Shown here: positions 1 through 9,300 of the stretch, piece after piece
Layout of the letters: each line of letters starts with the position of its first letter
Position numbering within the stretch: the first letter of the stretch is position 1
Assembly (NCBI GenBank): GCA_003010405.1
Contig: PJLO01000020.1
Span: 1 to 40,460 of the forward strand
Length of the DNA: 40,460 bases
Source of the DNA: Acidobacteriota bacterium
Lineage (GTDB): Bacteria > Acidobacteriota > Terriglobia > Terriglobales > Acidobacteriaceae
Reading direction: 5' to 3'
Program-made: the position numbers and the translations under genes
The notes under the pieces: generated by a model
Databases searched by the model: none
The model's input: only the letters and a program-made list of their open reading frames with translations
Told to the model about the DNA's origin: nothing

Positions 1-141
1 GCGAAAACCAAGAAATGCCGACAATGGAGTTTCCAACTACCTGTTCAGAGATTCCCTAAAGGATGTGCGGGAAAGAGTAGACCCAATTCTATTCAGAACT
101 CCGTTTTTGATTGACTTCGTTTGAAGTTGACGATATTTCTT

Positions 142-297
142 TTCATGTCTGGCTAAGGGAAGGCGGTGCAAATCCGCCACTGTCCCGCAACTGTGAGCGC
201 CGAGGCTCGAACTACAAGCCACTGGAGCAGAGAGGCTCTGGGAAGGCAGTTCGAATAACCGAAGACGCGTAAGTCAGGAGACCTGCCCAGATACTTG
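142..297 (+). promoter_or_regulatory. Cobalamin (B12) riboswitch aptamer
   Basis: The conserved core is readable: ggtgcaaatccgccactgtc followed by cccgcaactgtgagc (165-199), and the B12 box aagtcaggagacctgcc at 271-287. Closing stem P1 is likely formed by tgtctggc near 147 with gcccagata near 285-293. It lies directly upstream of cobU and a btu-type uptake operon, which fits repression by adenosylcobalamin. The expression platform is 298-420 and includes a GC hairpin (344-350 with 356-362), a T6 run at 377-382, and a small hairpin (395-400 with 405-410) ending 10 nt before the cobU start. Edges are approximate. Confidence 0.93.
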
Positions 298-420
298 TCT
301 ACGGCTAGTTTGGCTTCGATGGGAGAGCCGACATGCATCCTGATCGGCCCGTCCTGGGCCGACGGTGGAAGCTGCCTTTTTTGTAATCCCGCCTGACGCG
401 AAAGCGCGTCTGGACGTGGT

Positions 421-975
421 ATGAAAGAAAATTCGAGTAAGAAAATCACCCTTGTTCTGGGCGGCGTGCGCAGTGGTAAAAGTCACTACGCGCAAAATCT
501 GGTCACAAACGGTGGCAGGGTCGCGTTTATAGCCACGGCGGAAGCCTTGGACGAGGAGATGCGGCAGAGAATTGCCCGGCACCGCGAGGAGCGTCCCGCC
601 GGGTGGACGACTTTGGAAGCACCGCTCGCACTCGAAGACGCGATTCTTGAGTGCAGCGGTAAGTTCGACATTATTGTGGTCGACTGTCTGACGCTCTGGA
701 CCTCAAACCTCATGGGCGCAGAGGATTCGCAGGATGAGCGGATCTTTGCTCGTGCCGACCGTCTGTGCGAATCGCTCCGCCAGGTCACGTCGTCTGTTGT
801 GCTGGTCTCCAACGAGGTTGGCTGCGGAATCGTTCCCGACAATGACGCGGCCCGGCTCTACAGGGATCTTCTCGGTGGCGTGAATCAGCGTGTTGCAGCG
901 ATTGCAGACAAAGTTCTGCTGCTTGTGGCCGGGTATCCCATGACGGTTAAGGACGTCGCGGGAGCTACCTCATGA
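421..975 (+). CDS. cobU: Adenosylcobinamide kinase / adenosylcobinamide-phosphate guanylyltransferase
   Basis: This bifunctional cytoplasmic enzyme phosphorylates adenosylcobinamide and then transfers GMP to it, giving adenosylcobinamide-GDP in the lower-ligand assembly and salvage branch of B12 synthesis. The protein has 184 residues, a normal length for CobU. The P-loop GGVRSGKS is at residues 14-21, followed by the typical DCLTLWTSNLM segment and a C-terminal VSNEVGCGIVP...NQRVAAIAD block that matches the CobU family. It is the first gene after the cobalamin riboswitch. Its stop overlaps the ATG of the binding-protein gene (ATGA at 972-975), so the two are probably translationally coupled. 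No other lower-ligand genes (cobS, cobT, cobC) are visible here, so it may serve corrinoid salvage together with the uptake genes that follow. No strong Shine-Dalgarno precedes the ATG. Confidence 0.93.
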   Translation: MKENSSKKITLVLGGVRSGKSHYAQNLVTNGGRVAFIATAEALDEEMRQRIARHREERPAGWTTLEAPLALEDAILECSGKFDIIVVDCLTLWTSNLMGAEDSQDERIFARADRLCESLRQVTSSVVLVSNEVGCGIVPDNDAARLYRDLLGGVNQRVAAIADKVLLLVAGYPMTVKDVAGATS

Positions 976-1844
976 AGCATCTCGCAAAAGTAATCGTTCT
1001 TATGCTGGCTCTGTCCTTGTCCGCTGCTGCCATGCGAGTGGTGAGCGATGAAACGGGACAGAAATTGCGGCTTCCAGACCATGTTCACCGCATCGTTTGC
1101 CTGACCCCGAGCATTGCCGACACACTTTACGCCATAGGCGCAGGAAACGAAGTAGTCGGCATCACTGACTACACGTTGTACCCGCCTCAGGCGCGACAGA
1201 AGGCAAGCATCGGAGACCTTCTGCGTCCGTCTCTGGAGCGAATCGCAGCCCTGCATCCTGATGTTGTCTTTGGCGTTGCGTCGTTTAATAGCGCTGAAAC
1301 TATTCGCGGAATTCAGCGCATGGGAATACCCGTGTTTCTGGTGAACGCCAGCGGAATCGAAGGACTGTACAACTCTATTGCGAGCATTGGCAGAGCGGTC
1401 GGACGCGAGCCGGAAGCCAGCGCACTCATTGCGCAACTGCGAAACCGTGAGAGCAAAGTGCGAGCTCAGGCACAATCCGCAAAACGCCCCACGGTTTTCT
1501 TCGCCATCTCCATTGATCCATGTATCACCGCAGGGCACCGGGCCTTTATCACCGAGTTGATCACCGCCGCTGGCGCGCGTTCAGTGACCGAGGACATTGC
1601 GCGGGAATGGATCAACTTGAATGTTGAAGCGGTCATTCCGGCGAAACCGGATTTTGTGTTGCTGTTGAAGGATTCGCCATTCGGCCTGAACGAAATGAGG
1701 CAGCGCGCGGGATGGAACGCGCTGGAGGCCGTACGCCGGGGGAGAGTCATCAGAATCGATGACCGCATGCAGTATCCCAGTCCGGTTGCCTTCGATGCAT
1801 TAGAAGATTTCGCCCGTCAATTGCGTTCGGCAGCGACGCGCTAG
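972..1844 (+). CDS. btuF: Cobalamin ABC transporter, periplasmic substrate-binding protein (BtuF-like)
   Basis: The 290-residue protein starts with a signal peptide (MKHLAKVIVLMLALSLSAAA). It continues with the class III periplasmic-binding fold: RIVCLTPSIADTLYAIGAG, VVGITDYTLYP and RPSLERIAALHPDVVFG are characteristic of the BtuF/FecB/FhuD family. It should capture corrinoid in the periplasm and pass it to the BtuC-BtuD permease encoded 2.5 kb downstream. Its ATG overlaps the cobU stop. Specificity for cobalamin rather than a siderophore is inferred from the upstream B12 riboswitch, cobU and the BtuB-type receptor next door. The fold alone does not distinguish these substrates. Confidence 0.88.
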   Translation: MKHLAKVIVLMLALSLSAAAMRVVSDETGQKLRLPDHVHRIVCLTPSIADTLYAIGAGNEVVGITDYTLYPPQARQKASIGDLLRPSLERIAALHPDVVFGVASFNSAETIRGIQRMGIPVFLVNASGIEGLYNSIASIGRAVGREPEASALIAQLRNRESKVRAQAQSAKRPTVFFAISIDPCITAGHRAFITELITAAGARSVTEDIAREWINLNVEAVIPAKPDFVLLLKDSPFGLNEMRQRAGWNALEAVRRGRVIRIDDRMQYPSPVAFDALEDFARQLRSAATR

Positions 1845-1907
1845 CCTGAACCCTTCCGCACCGGAGCACCCGTGCGTTGAACTACAAGACATTCTGGAGA
1901 TTTAGTT

Positions 1908-4403
1908 ATGCGTTCTTCTTTTCGAGGCGTTTTGACCTTGATTATTCTGGTGCTGTCGGCGCAACTGTTTGCCGCCACCACATCAACGATTAGCGGCACA
2001 ATTACCGACTCGTTTGGCGCGGTGATTCAAAACGCAACGATTGCGCTGATTGAGAGCGGCAGCACAGAGTCTGCACAAACCACAAAAACAGACGCAAAGG
2101 GACACTATTCGTTCCCTATCACCAATCAGGGCCGGTTCTACATTCGGGCTGAAGCCGCTTCGTTCCAGACCGCGACGAGCCAGCAGAAATTTGCCGACAC
2201 AACACATTCTGCGGAAATCAATCTCACACTCTTTCCCTCGGTTGTTGCACAGGAGATCGTAGTTACAGCCACCGGCGTTCCAACGCCGGAAACGCAGACC
2301 GGTGCATCAATTGGCACGATTGACGAGGCAAGTCTCGTCATGCGTCGCGACGTGGAACAGGAGCTTCGCATTCAGCCAGGAGCGCAGGTATCACGCGCAG
2401 GTCAGCCCGGATCGCAAGCCTCGCTTAATGTGCGCGGCGGTCCCTCGAGCGGAAACAAAGTCTTAATCGATGGCATTCCGGCCAATGACATTGGCGGTGG
2501 ATTCGATTTTGCGAACCTGAGTGCGGCCGGGTACGAAAAAGCTGAATTGTATCGCGGCCCCAACAGCGCACTCTACGGCTCAGACGCAGAGGCCAGCGTC
2601 CTCAGCCTTACCACTCGTCGCGGCGTTACGCCCCTACCGGAAATCACCGTGTCGGGCGCTGGCGGCACATTCGGCACCTACCAGCAGAACAGCAGCATTG
2701 GAGGGGCCTGGAAGCGTTTGGACTATTTCGGCAGCGGTTCCCGCTTTTACACGCAGAACAGCATTCCCAACAATGAGTTTCACAACAACACTTATCTGGC
2801 AAACCTCGGCCTTCAGATTCTTCCCGGAACAGAGCTTCGCGGAACGGTGCGGCGCTCGGTTTCCTCGGTTAACTCACCCAGTGCGTTCGATTTTTACGGA
2901 ATTCCGGACGACGGAGTCAGCCGCGAGCAGGACACCGCATTCGGCGTGACTCTTGAAAATCATGCGAATACGCGCTGGCACAACGTGGTGCGTTACGCCG
3001 GTCTTCGTATGCGTTCTCAATACCAAAATCTTGGACCAACTGGAATTTGTTACGATGCCTACAGTCCGGACACCACTTGTAACGCCAGCTCTTTTCACCC
3101 GGTCTATCTCGGAAAGCCAATGACTATTCGCGGCGCGAATGGCTACGAGGTCACGGGACAGGGAATCCTTCAGTACGGCCCCGGAGCTTATGAGACCTCC
3201 ACGCTGAGCGACCGCGACTCGATTTACGCGCAGTCGGATTTCCGCGTGAACAGCAAACTGGCCGGACTGTTCGGCTTCCGCTACGAGTCCGAGGGCGGAT
3301 ACACCAACTACGGCCATGAGAAGCTGACAACCACGCGCGGAAATTACAGCTACATAATGCAGGTGAACGGCGGGCTCTGGAACCGGCTCTATTACACGGC
3401 TGGCGCCGGCCTGGAAAATAACTCTGTGTTCGGATTCGCAGGCACACCGCGCGCATCGCTGGCCTACTATCTTCTCAAGTCGCGCGACAGCAACATTCTG
3501 GACGGGACGCGCCTGGTCTTCAACTTTGGCAAGGGCGTAAAAGAGCCGAGCATCTATCAGGAAACAAATTCGCTGTACCGTTTGCTGCAATTGCTTCCCG
3601 ACGGGCAACAGATAATTGCGCAGAAAGGCATCAGGCCCTTTAAGCAGGAGACATCACGCACTTTCGATGGCGGCGTTCAGCAGACGCTGCTGCATGGCAA
3701 AGCCCGCGTTTCGTTCACGTACTTCCACAACGAATTTGATAATCAGGCAGAGTTTGTTCCGTTCCAGGGCTTGGCGGCGCTGGAAGTGGAACAATCTGTA
3801 ATCAACGCGATGAGAAGCTTTACTGGCTCCTATTTGTCCGGTGCCGTTGTCAATACTCTGGCGTATCGTGCGCAGGGAACGGAACTCGAAGCTGAATATC
3901 ACATCACCCCCCAACTGACAGTGCGTGGCGGCTGGACACACGTTGACGCCGTTGTTCAGCATTCATTTTCCAGCAGCGCTCTGAATCCCATTATCAATCC
4001 GTCGATTCCGGGTGTTCCAATCGGCGCATACTCTCCGCTGGTTGGCGCGCGTCCTTTCCGCGTTGCTCCCAACACCGGCTATTTCTCGATTGACTGGAGC
4101 AGTCGGCTCTTTACAGCCCGGCTGACCGGATCGCTGGTTTCGCGGCGTGATGACAGCACCTTCCTATCCGATGCAAACTATGGATATTCGATGCTGCTGC
4201 CCAACCGCAATCTTGATCCGTCGTATCAGAAGCTGGATTTGTACGGAAGCTGGCATATCACAAAGCGCGTGAATGCATTTGCAACAATGGAGAACCTGCT
4301 GAATCAACGCTACTACGAAGCATTCGGATATCCGGCGCTGCCTTTCACGATTCGTTCCGGGATGCAATTCAGATTCGGAGGAGAGTCGTGGAAACTACAG
4401 TAA
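1908..4403 (+). CDS. TonB-dependent outer-membrane receptor, BtuB-like, with carboxypeptidase-regulatory-like N-domain
   Basis: The 831-residue outer-membrane transporter is probably for cobalamin or cobinamide. After a signal peptide (about residues 1-23) comes a carboxypeptidase-regulatory-like beta-sandwich (about 25-110, starting TISGTITDSFGAVIQNATI). A BtuB-style TonB box, EIVVTAT, lies at 116-122. The plug domain follows, with LNVRGGPSSGNKVLIDGIP and ELYRGPNSALYGSDAEASV, and then a beta-barrel ending in SGMQFRFGGESWKLQ. BtuB of E. coli lacks the N-terminal sandwich; in Bacteroidota and Acidobacteriota receptors it is common. The ATG at 1908 follows a short 63-nt spacer after btuF. The 3' end overlaps the btuC GTG start by 16 nt. 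Substrate is inferred from context. Confidence 0.88.
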   Translation: MRSSFRGVLTLIILVLSAQLFAATTSTISGTITDSFGAVIQNATIALIESGSTESAQTTKTDAKGHYSFPITNQGRFYIRAEAASFQTATSQQKFADTTHSAEINLTLFPSVVAQEIVVTATGVPTPETQTGASIGTIDEASLVMRRDVEQELRIQPGAQVSRAGQPGSQASLNVRGGPSSGNKVLIDGIPANDIGGGFDFANLSAAGYEKAELYRGPNSALYGSDAEASVLSLTTRRGVTPLPEITVSGAGGTFGTYQQNSSIGGAWKRLDYFGSGSRFYTQNSIPNNEFHNNTYLANLGLQILPGTELRGTVRRSVSSVNSPSAFDFYGIPDDGVSREQDTAFGVTLENHANTRWHNVVRYAGLRMRSQYQNLGPTGICYDAYSPDTTCNASSFHPVYLGKPMTIRGANGYEVTGQGILQYGPGAYETSTLSDRDSIYAQSDFRVNSKLAGLFGFRYESEGGYTNYGHEKLTTTRGNYSYIMQVNGGLWNRLYYTAGAGLENNSVFGFAGTPRASLAYYLLKSRDSNILDGTRLVFNFGKGVKEPSIYQETNSLYRLLQLLPDGQQIIAQKGIRPFKQETSRTFDGGVQQTLLHGKARVSFTYFHNEFDNQAEFVPFQGLAALEVEQSVINAMRSFTGSYLSGAVVNTLAYRAQGTELEAEYHITPQLTVRGGWTHVDAVVQHSFSSSALNPIINPSIPGVPIGAYSPLVGARPFRVAPNTGYFSIDWSSRLFTARLTGSLVSRRDDSTFLSDANYGYSMLLPNRNLDPSYQKLDLYGSWHITKRVNAFATMENLLNQRYYEAFGYPALPFTIRSGMQFRFGGESWKLQ

Positions 4404-5428
4404 CGGCGCGGCCTCGTCCGAACACGCTTTTCATTCTCATCGTTCCTGCGATTCTGCTTGTGCTGGCCATCATTGTTTCGGCTGGCATGGGAGCGGTCAG
4501 GTTGCCGTTCGGCGAGGTAGTGCGCGCGTTGCTGCACCCCGCGGAGGCGGGTGATACAGGTACCATTTTGTTTGGACTGCGACTTCCTAGAGTGCTCGCG
4601 GCCGGTTTAGCCGGCGCGGGCCTCTCCGCAACAGGAGTGTTGTTCCAAGGCCTCTTCCGCAACCCGCTGGCTGATCCTTTCGTTCTGGGAGCCTCGGGCG
4701 GTGCCGCACTAGGAGGCGCAATCGCCGTGTTTCTGCTTCCGACTCTGACGTTTGCGGGGGTGGGAGCGGTCGAGTTGCTTGCCTTTGCCGGTTCGCTGCT
4801 GGCGATGGCCATTGTGTGGAACGTGGCAAGGGCCAGCGGTCACTTCACAATAGAGAATATGCTGCTCGCCGGGTTTGCGATCGGCACCATGCTGAATGCC
4901 GCGACGGCAGCACTCGGACTGCGGCAGGAAGCAACCAATCCGGGGATGCGAATCCTCGCAGCCTGGCTGCACGGAGAAGTTACCGTGCCTTCCTGGTCGC
5001 AGATTGCGTTCATCGCAATCTGCGAAGTCGCGGCATTGATATTTGCTTTGCCGTTAGCGAGGCAACTGAATACGCTTGCATTGTCCGAGGAGTATGCTTC
5101 GCAACTCGGCGTTCGGGTGGAGCGGTTGCAGATACTGGTGGTCATTACGGGATCGATACTTACAGCTCTGGCGGTTTCGCTGGGAGGACTGATCGGGTTC
5201 GTTGGACTGCTGGTGCCGCATTTTCTGCGGCTGATTCTTGGGCCTGATCACTTTCGTCTTCTTCCAGCAGCGGCCCTCGGCGGTGCTGTCTTTCTAATCG
5301 TTGCAGACACGATTGCACGCACTGCGTTCGCGCCTTCGGAGATTCCTGTAGGAATGCTGACTGCGTTTCTTGGCGGTCCAGCGTTCTTGTATCTCCTGAA
5401 CCGCAGGCAAAGGAGTTCATCGCACTGA
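4388..5428 (+). CDS. btuC: Cobalamin ABC transporter permease (FecCD/BtuC family)
   Basis: The 346-residue inner-membrane permease of the FecCD family should have about ten transmembrane helices and work as a homodimer with BtuD. Family signatures visible are LPRVLAAGLAGAGLSATGVLFQGLFRNPLADPF-type sequence near residues 64-96, with GASGGAALGGAIAVF after it, and the C-terminal GGLIGFVGLLVPHFLRLILG segment near 264-285 that contacts the ATPase. The start is GTG at 4388, inside the receptor gene (16-nt overlap) and preceded by a GGAGGAGAG Shine-Dalgarno. The stop overlaps the btuD ATG (TGATG, 5426-5430), so receptor, permease and ATPase look translationally coupled. Cobalamin specificity comes from operon context. 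Confidence 0.92.
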   Translation: METTVTARPRPNTLFILIVPAILLVLAIIVSAGMGAVRLPFGEVVRALLHPAEAGDTGTILFGLRLPRVLAAGLAGAGLSATGVLFQGLFRNPLADPFVLGASGGAALGGAIAVFLLPTLTFAGVGAVELLAFAGSLLAMAIVWNVARASGHFTIENMLLAGFAIGTMLNAATAALGLRQEATNPGMRILAAWLHGEVTVPSWSQIAFIAICEVAALIFALPLARQLNTLALSEEYASQLGVRVERLQILVVITGSILTALAVSLGGLIGFVGLLVPHFLRLILGPDHFRLLPAAALGGAVFLIVADTIARTAFAPSEIPVGMLTAFLGGPAFLYLLNRRQRSSSH

Positions 5429-6381
5429 TGTCAACCATTTTAGAATTTTGCAATGTGGGTTTTGCCCGCCGTGAACGAAGCATCTTCAGCGATCTTTCTT
5501 TTTCCGTAGAGCACGGCGAGATGGTCGCACTGATGGGCCCGAACGGAGTAGGCAAGACCACGCTGCTGAATTTGGCGTCGGGGTTGTTGTGCCCGTCATC
5601 CGGCGAAATTCTGGTGCAGGGACGTGCAGTGCGAGCCTGGGGCCGACGGCAACTTTCCTGCTGTGTAGCGCTGGTGCCGCAGCATCTGGAAGTTCCGTTC
5701 GCTTTTCGTGTGGAGGAAATTGTGGCTCAGGGCCGGACGCCGCACCTTAGCTTCTTTGGAGGGATCTCCAGTCGCGATAGTGAAATCATCGAAAACGCGA
5801 TGGAAGCCGTCGACATTCTGAAGATGCGCAACCGAATTTTTTCGGAACTCTCCGGAGGCGAGCGACAGCGGGTAAAGATCGCAATCGGATTAGCGCAACA
5901 GCCAAAACTGATGTTGCTCGATGAACCGACGCAGCACCTCGATCTGGGACGCCAGATCGAATTGATGGATTTGTTGCGTCGCTTGAATGAGCGGGGCATC
6001 ACCATCATGGCCGCGGTACACGATCTCGCGCTGGTTCGCGAAAGTTTCTCCAAGGCGATTCTCTTGACTCCTGATGCTCCCGCAATGACAGGGGCTGCGA
6101 AGGAACTCCTTCAGGCCGACCTACTGGAGCGCGCATTCTCCGTGGAGCGTGCGGGCCTCGATCGCTATCTTTCAATCGACCCTATGCCAATTGACCAGGC
6201 GGCTTCATCCGTAATTCCGGAGCTGGATATAATCGATGATAGTGAAGGGAGCCAGCGAAAGAAGAGCGGCTGGCAAGAGTATCGCGAGAAGCCCTGGCGG
6301 CCCGGTGAGCAACTCACCGAGAGAAACTGCAGACGTTATCCGCAAAATTTGCGTGGAGCACATCATCGGGATAAGGATTGA
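5428..6381 (+). CDS. btuD: Cobalamin ABC transporter ATP-binding protein
   Basis: The ATPase subunit of the vitamin B12 importer has Walker A GPNGVGKT at residues 37-44, the ABC signature LSGGERQ at about 141-147, Walker B LMLLDEP with Asp165-Glu166, and an H-loop in AAVHDLAL. The core of about 255 residues matches FecE/BtuD proteins. The ORF continues about 50 residues beyond that into a basic, low-similarity tail (from DDSEGSQRKKS on). That tail overlaps the upstream part of the next receptor ORF in another frame, so the C-terminal extension may be incidental. The start overlaps the btuC stop. It is followed by a second TonB-dependent receptor that is probably co-transcribed. Confidence 0.92.
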   Translation: MSTILEFCNVGFARRERSIFSDLSFSVEHGEMVALMGPNGVGKTTLLNLASGLLCPSSGEILVQGRAVRAWGRRQLSCCVALVPQHLEVPFAFRVEEIVAQGRTPHLSFFGGISSRDSEIIENAMEAVDILKMRNRIFSELSGGERQRVKIAIGLAQQPKLMLLDEPTQHLDLGRQIELMDLLRRLNERGITIMAAVHDLALVRESFSKAILLTPDAPAMTGAAKELLQADLLERAFSVERAGLDRYLSIDPMPIDQAASSVIPELDIIDDSEGSQRKKSGWQEYREKPWRPGEQLTERNCRRYPQNLRGAHHRDKD

Positions 6382-9300
6382 ACTGAGCACTGCAACAGTT
6401 TCCAATGTGGGAGGGTGTGGGACGTATAGGCTCGGCCGGGGGCTTGTTGTTTTTTTGCTGCTGTTTTCTGCGGCGATATCGTTTGCGCAGAACTCGGTTT
6501 CCTCATTGCGCGGAAACGTGACCGATCCCGCCGGCGCCCAGGTGACTGGCGCCCAGGTTGTAGCAGAGAACAAGGGGACGAGCTTCACCGTTTCGTGCGC
6601 GACAACTTCCCGCGGGGAATATCAGTTTCAGCAGCTTCCGTCTGGACATTACACCATTTCGGTTACGGCGCAGGGATTCGCTGCGCAGTTAAAGCATGCC
6701 GAATTGCTGGTGAATCAACCTGCAACTGTAAACTTTTCACTTTCCTTGCAATCGGTGAACACGATGGTAGAGGTGAGTGAAGGCGCGTCGGCTCTTAATC
6801 AGGTAGACGCGAGCATGGGAGATGCCGTTAACAACGCCACCATTCAGGCTCTTCCCATGGAAGGGCGCAATGTTCCGGAGCTGCTGAGCCTGCAACCCGG
6901 AGTTCTCTACCTCGGAAACTTGCGGGACCAAAGCCATGACAGCCGCGATGGAGCTTCAGCTGGCGGACGCTCCGACCAGGGAAACGTCACTCTGGATGGA
7001 GTCGATAACAACGATCATGTGCGCGGGTATGCTTTCACTGGCGTACTCCGATCGACGCTCGATTCCGTGCAGGAGTTCCGCGTAACTACCGTCGGTTCAG
7101 GGGCAGATACCGGGCGCTCGTCCGGCGCGCAAGTCAGCTTGGTTACAAAAAGCGGCTCCAACGCCTTTCACGGCAGTCTCTACGAATACACCCGGGGTTC
7201 GCTGGGACAAGCCAATGACTGGTTCAATAAGCAGGCAGAGTTATCAAGCGGATTGCCCAATGTTCCGGGAAAATTGAGTCGCAACACTTTTGGAGCATCG
7301 GTCGGTGGTCCGATTAAGAAAAACAAGATCTTCTTTTTCGTAAATTACGAAGGCCAGCGCACTGACGAGAATCAGCAGCAAACCATGACGGTCCCCACAG
7401 CCTCGCTCCGCGCGGGAAACATTCAGTATTGGAGCGGAGGACAAGCTGTCACGCTTATGCCGCAGCAAATTGCAAGGATGGATCCGAATTGCTCGGCAAA
7501 TGGTACCTGTCCCTTGGGGGCTGGCGTGAATCCGAACGTGCTCGCTGTGTTGAAACAATATCCGCTGCCAAATGGATTTGCTGCGGGCGACGGCCTCAAT
7601 ACTGCGTCCTATTCATGGTCTGCGCCAAATCCGGCGGTACTTAACACCTATATTGCCCGCTTGGATTACGCGGTATCGCGCCGCAATTGGCTCTTCGCAC
7701 GGGGCAATTTGCAGAACGACAAACAGTACGGTGTGCCGCAGTTTCCGGGGCAGCCCGCCAGTTTCATTTCCTGGGATAACAGCAAGGGCTTTGTCGTTGG
7801 AGACACGTGGGAGGTAACCCCAAATCTCGTTAACAATTTGCATTATGGCTTCACCCGTCAGGGCTACGCCACTCGCGGGATCGGTCAAGGCCAGTATGCG
7901 AACTTCTATGACATCAGCAACCTTTACGCCGAGACCAGAACAACGATTGTGGATGTTCCGGTGCATAACATCACCGACGACCTGACGTGGACACATAAGT
8001 CGCATACGATTCAGGTTGGCGGGAATTACCGCCTGATCCATAATCACCGCCGCTCCGACGCCTTGTCGTATAACTACGGCTACATGAACTCTTACGCGCT
8101 GGTCGGAGCCGGGATCGCAAACACGGGACAGAGCCTGGATCCGGCGGCGTTCGGATATCCGGCGGTCGATGGCAGCTTCGCCAACTCTTATGACTTCGCG
8201 ATGGCGAACCTTTCAGGCCTTCTGAACCTGGTGACCACACAGGCGAATTATCGGATTTCCAGTGACGGTCAGACGGCAAGCCTTCTGGCCGAAGGGGCGA
8301 TGCTGGATCGCGAATTCAAAAGCAATGAGTTCGAGTATTACATTCAGGATTCGTGGCGCGTGCGTCCTAATCTCACGTTGACCTTCGGTCTGCGTCACAC
8401 ACTGCTGCAGACTCCGTACGAGATTCACGGTCAACAGGTGCAGCCAACAGTGGACATCGACCGGTGGTTTAAGACTCGCGGACAACAAGCGGCCCTGGGG
8501 AATAGCGTGCAGCCGGATATCTACTTCGCTCCGTCAGGCCAGGCCAGGGGATCGAAGCCATACTGGCCAATGCAACTGGGAAATATCGCGCCCCGGCTCG
8601 CTGTCGCCTTTTCTCCCACAGCAGAGAAAGGGTTATCGCGCTTACTTTTTGGCGGGAGCGGCAAGACCGCAATTCGCGCTGGTTATGGCATTTACTACGA
8701 TCATTATGGCCAGGGAATTGTGAATTCCTTCGACCAGTATGGTTCGTTTGGACTCAGCGAGAGCATCACCAATCCGACGAATGTGCTTACGCCGGATACA
8801 TCGCCGCGTTTTACCGGCATTCACGATCTGCCGTCGATCACCGGCACACCAGCGAGTAGGATCACCTATCCTACGCTGGCTCCGAACGATCCGCTTTGGA
8901 CAGGGTTTCAGATTGCGCATGGTCTTGACGACCACATGAAGACGCCCTATTCGCATATCTTCAATTTTTCGATTCAACGCGAACTGCCCGGCGGATTCGT
9001 CCTGGAGATGGCATACATCGGAAGGCTCGGACGCAACCAGTTGCAGCAGATTGATCTGGCGCAACCTCTGGATCTGGTCGACAAACTTTCAGGACAGGAC
9101 TATTACGCGGCTGCGACTCAGCTTTCAAAGCAGAAATACGCGGGAGCGACAACTGTCGGCGCAATTCCATATTTCGAAAACATGTTTCCAGATGCGGCAG
9201 GAGGCGGCAAGAGCGCAACTCAGAACATTTATAACCAGTGGCTTCCTGGCAACGAAACCGGATCGCTCTACATGATGGATATACTCTGCACTCCGGGCTG

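Noticed and set aside
377..382. T6 run considered as a riboswitch terminator
   Set aside because: The nearest stable hairpin ends 14 nt upstream, too far for an intrinsic terminator, and no better stem abuts the run.
2874..3608. Minus-strand ORF of 244 codons inside the BtuB-like receptor
   Set aside because: Antisense shadow; the sense strand encodes a continuous receptor with expected motifs.
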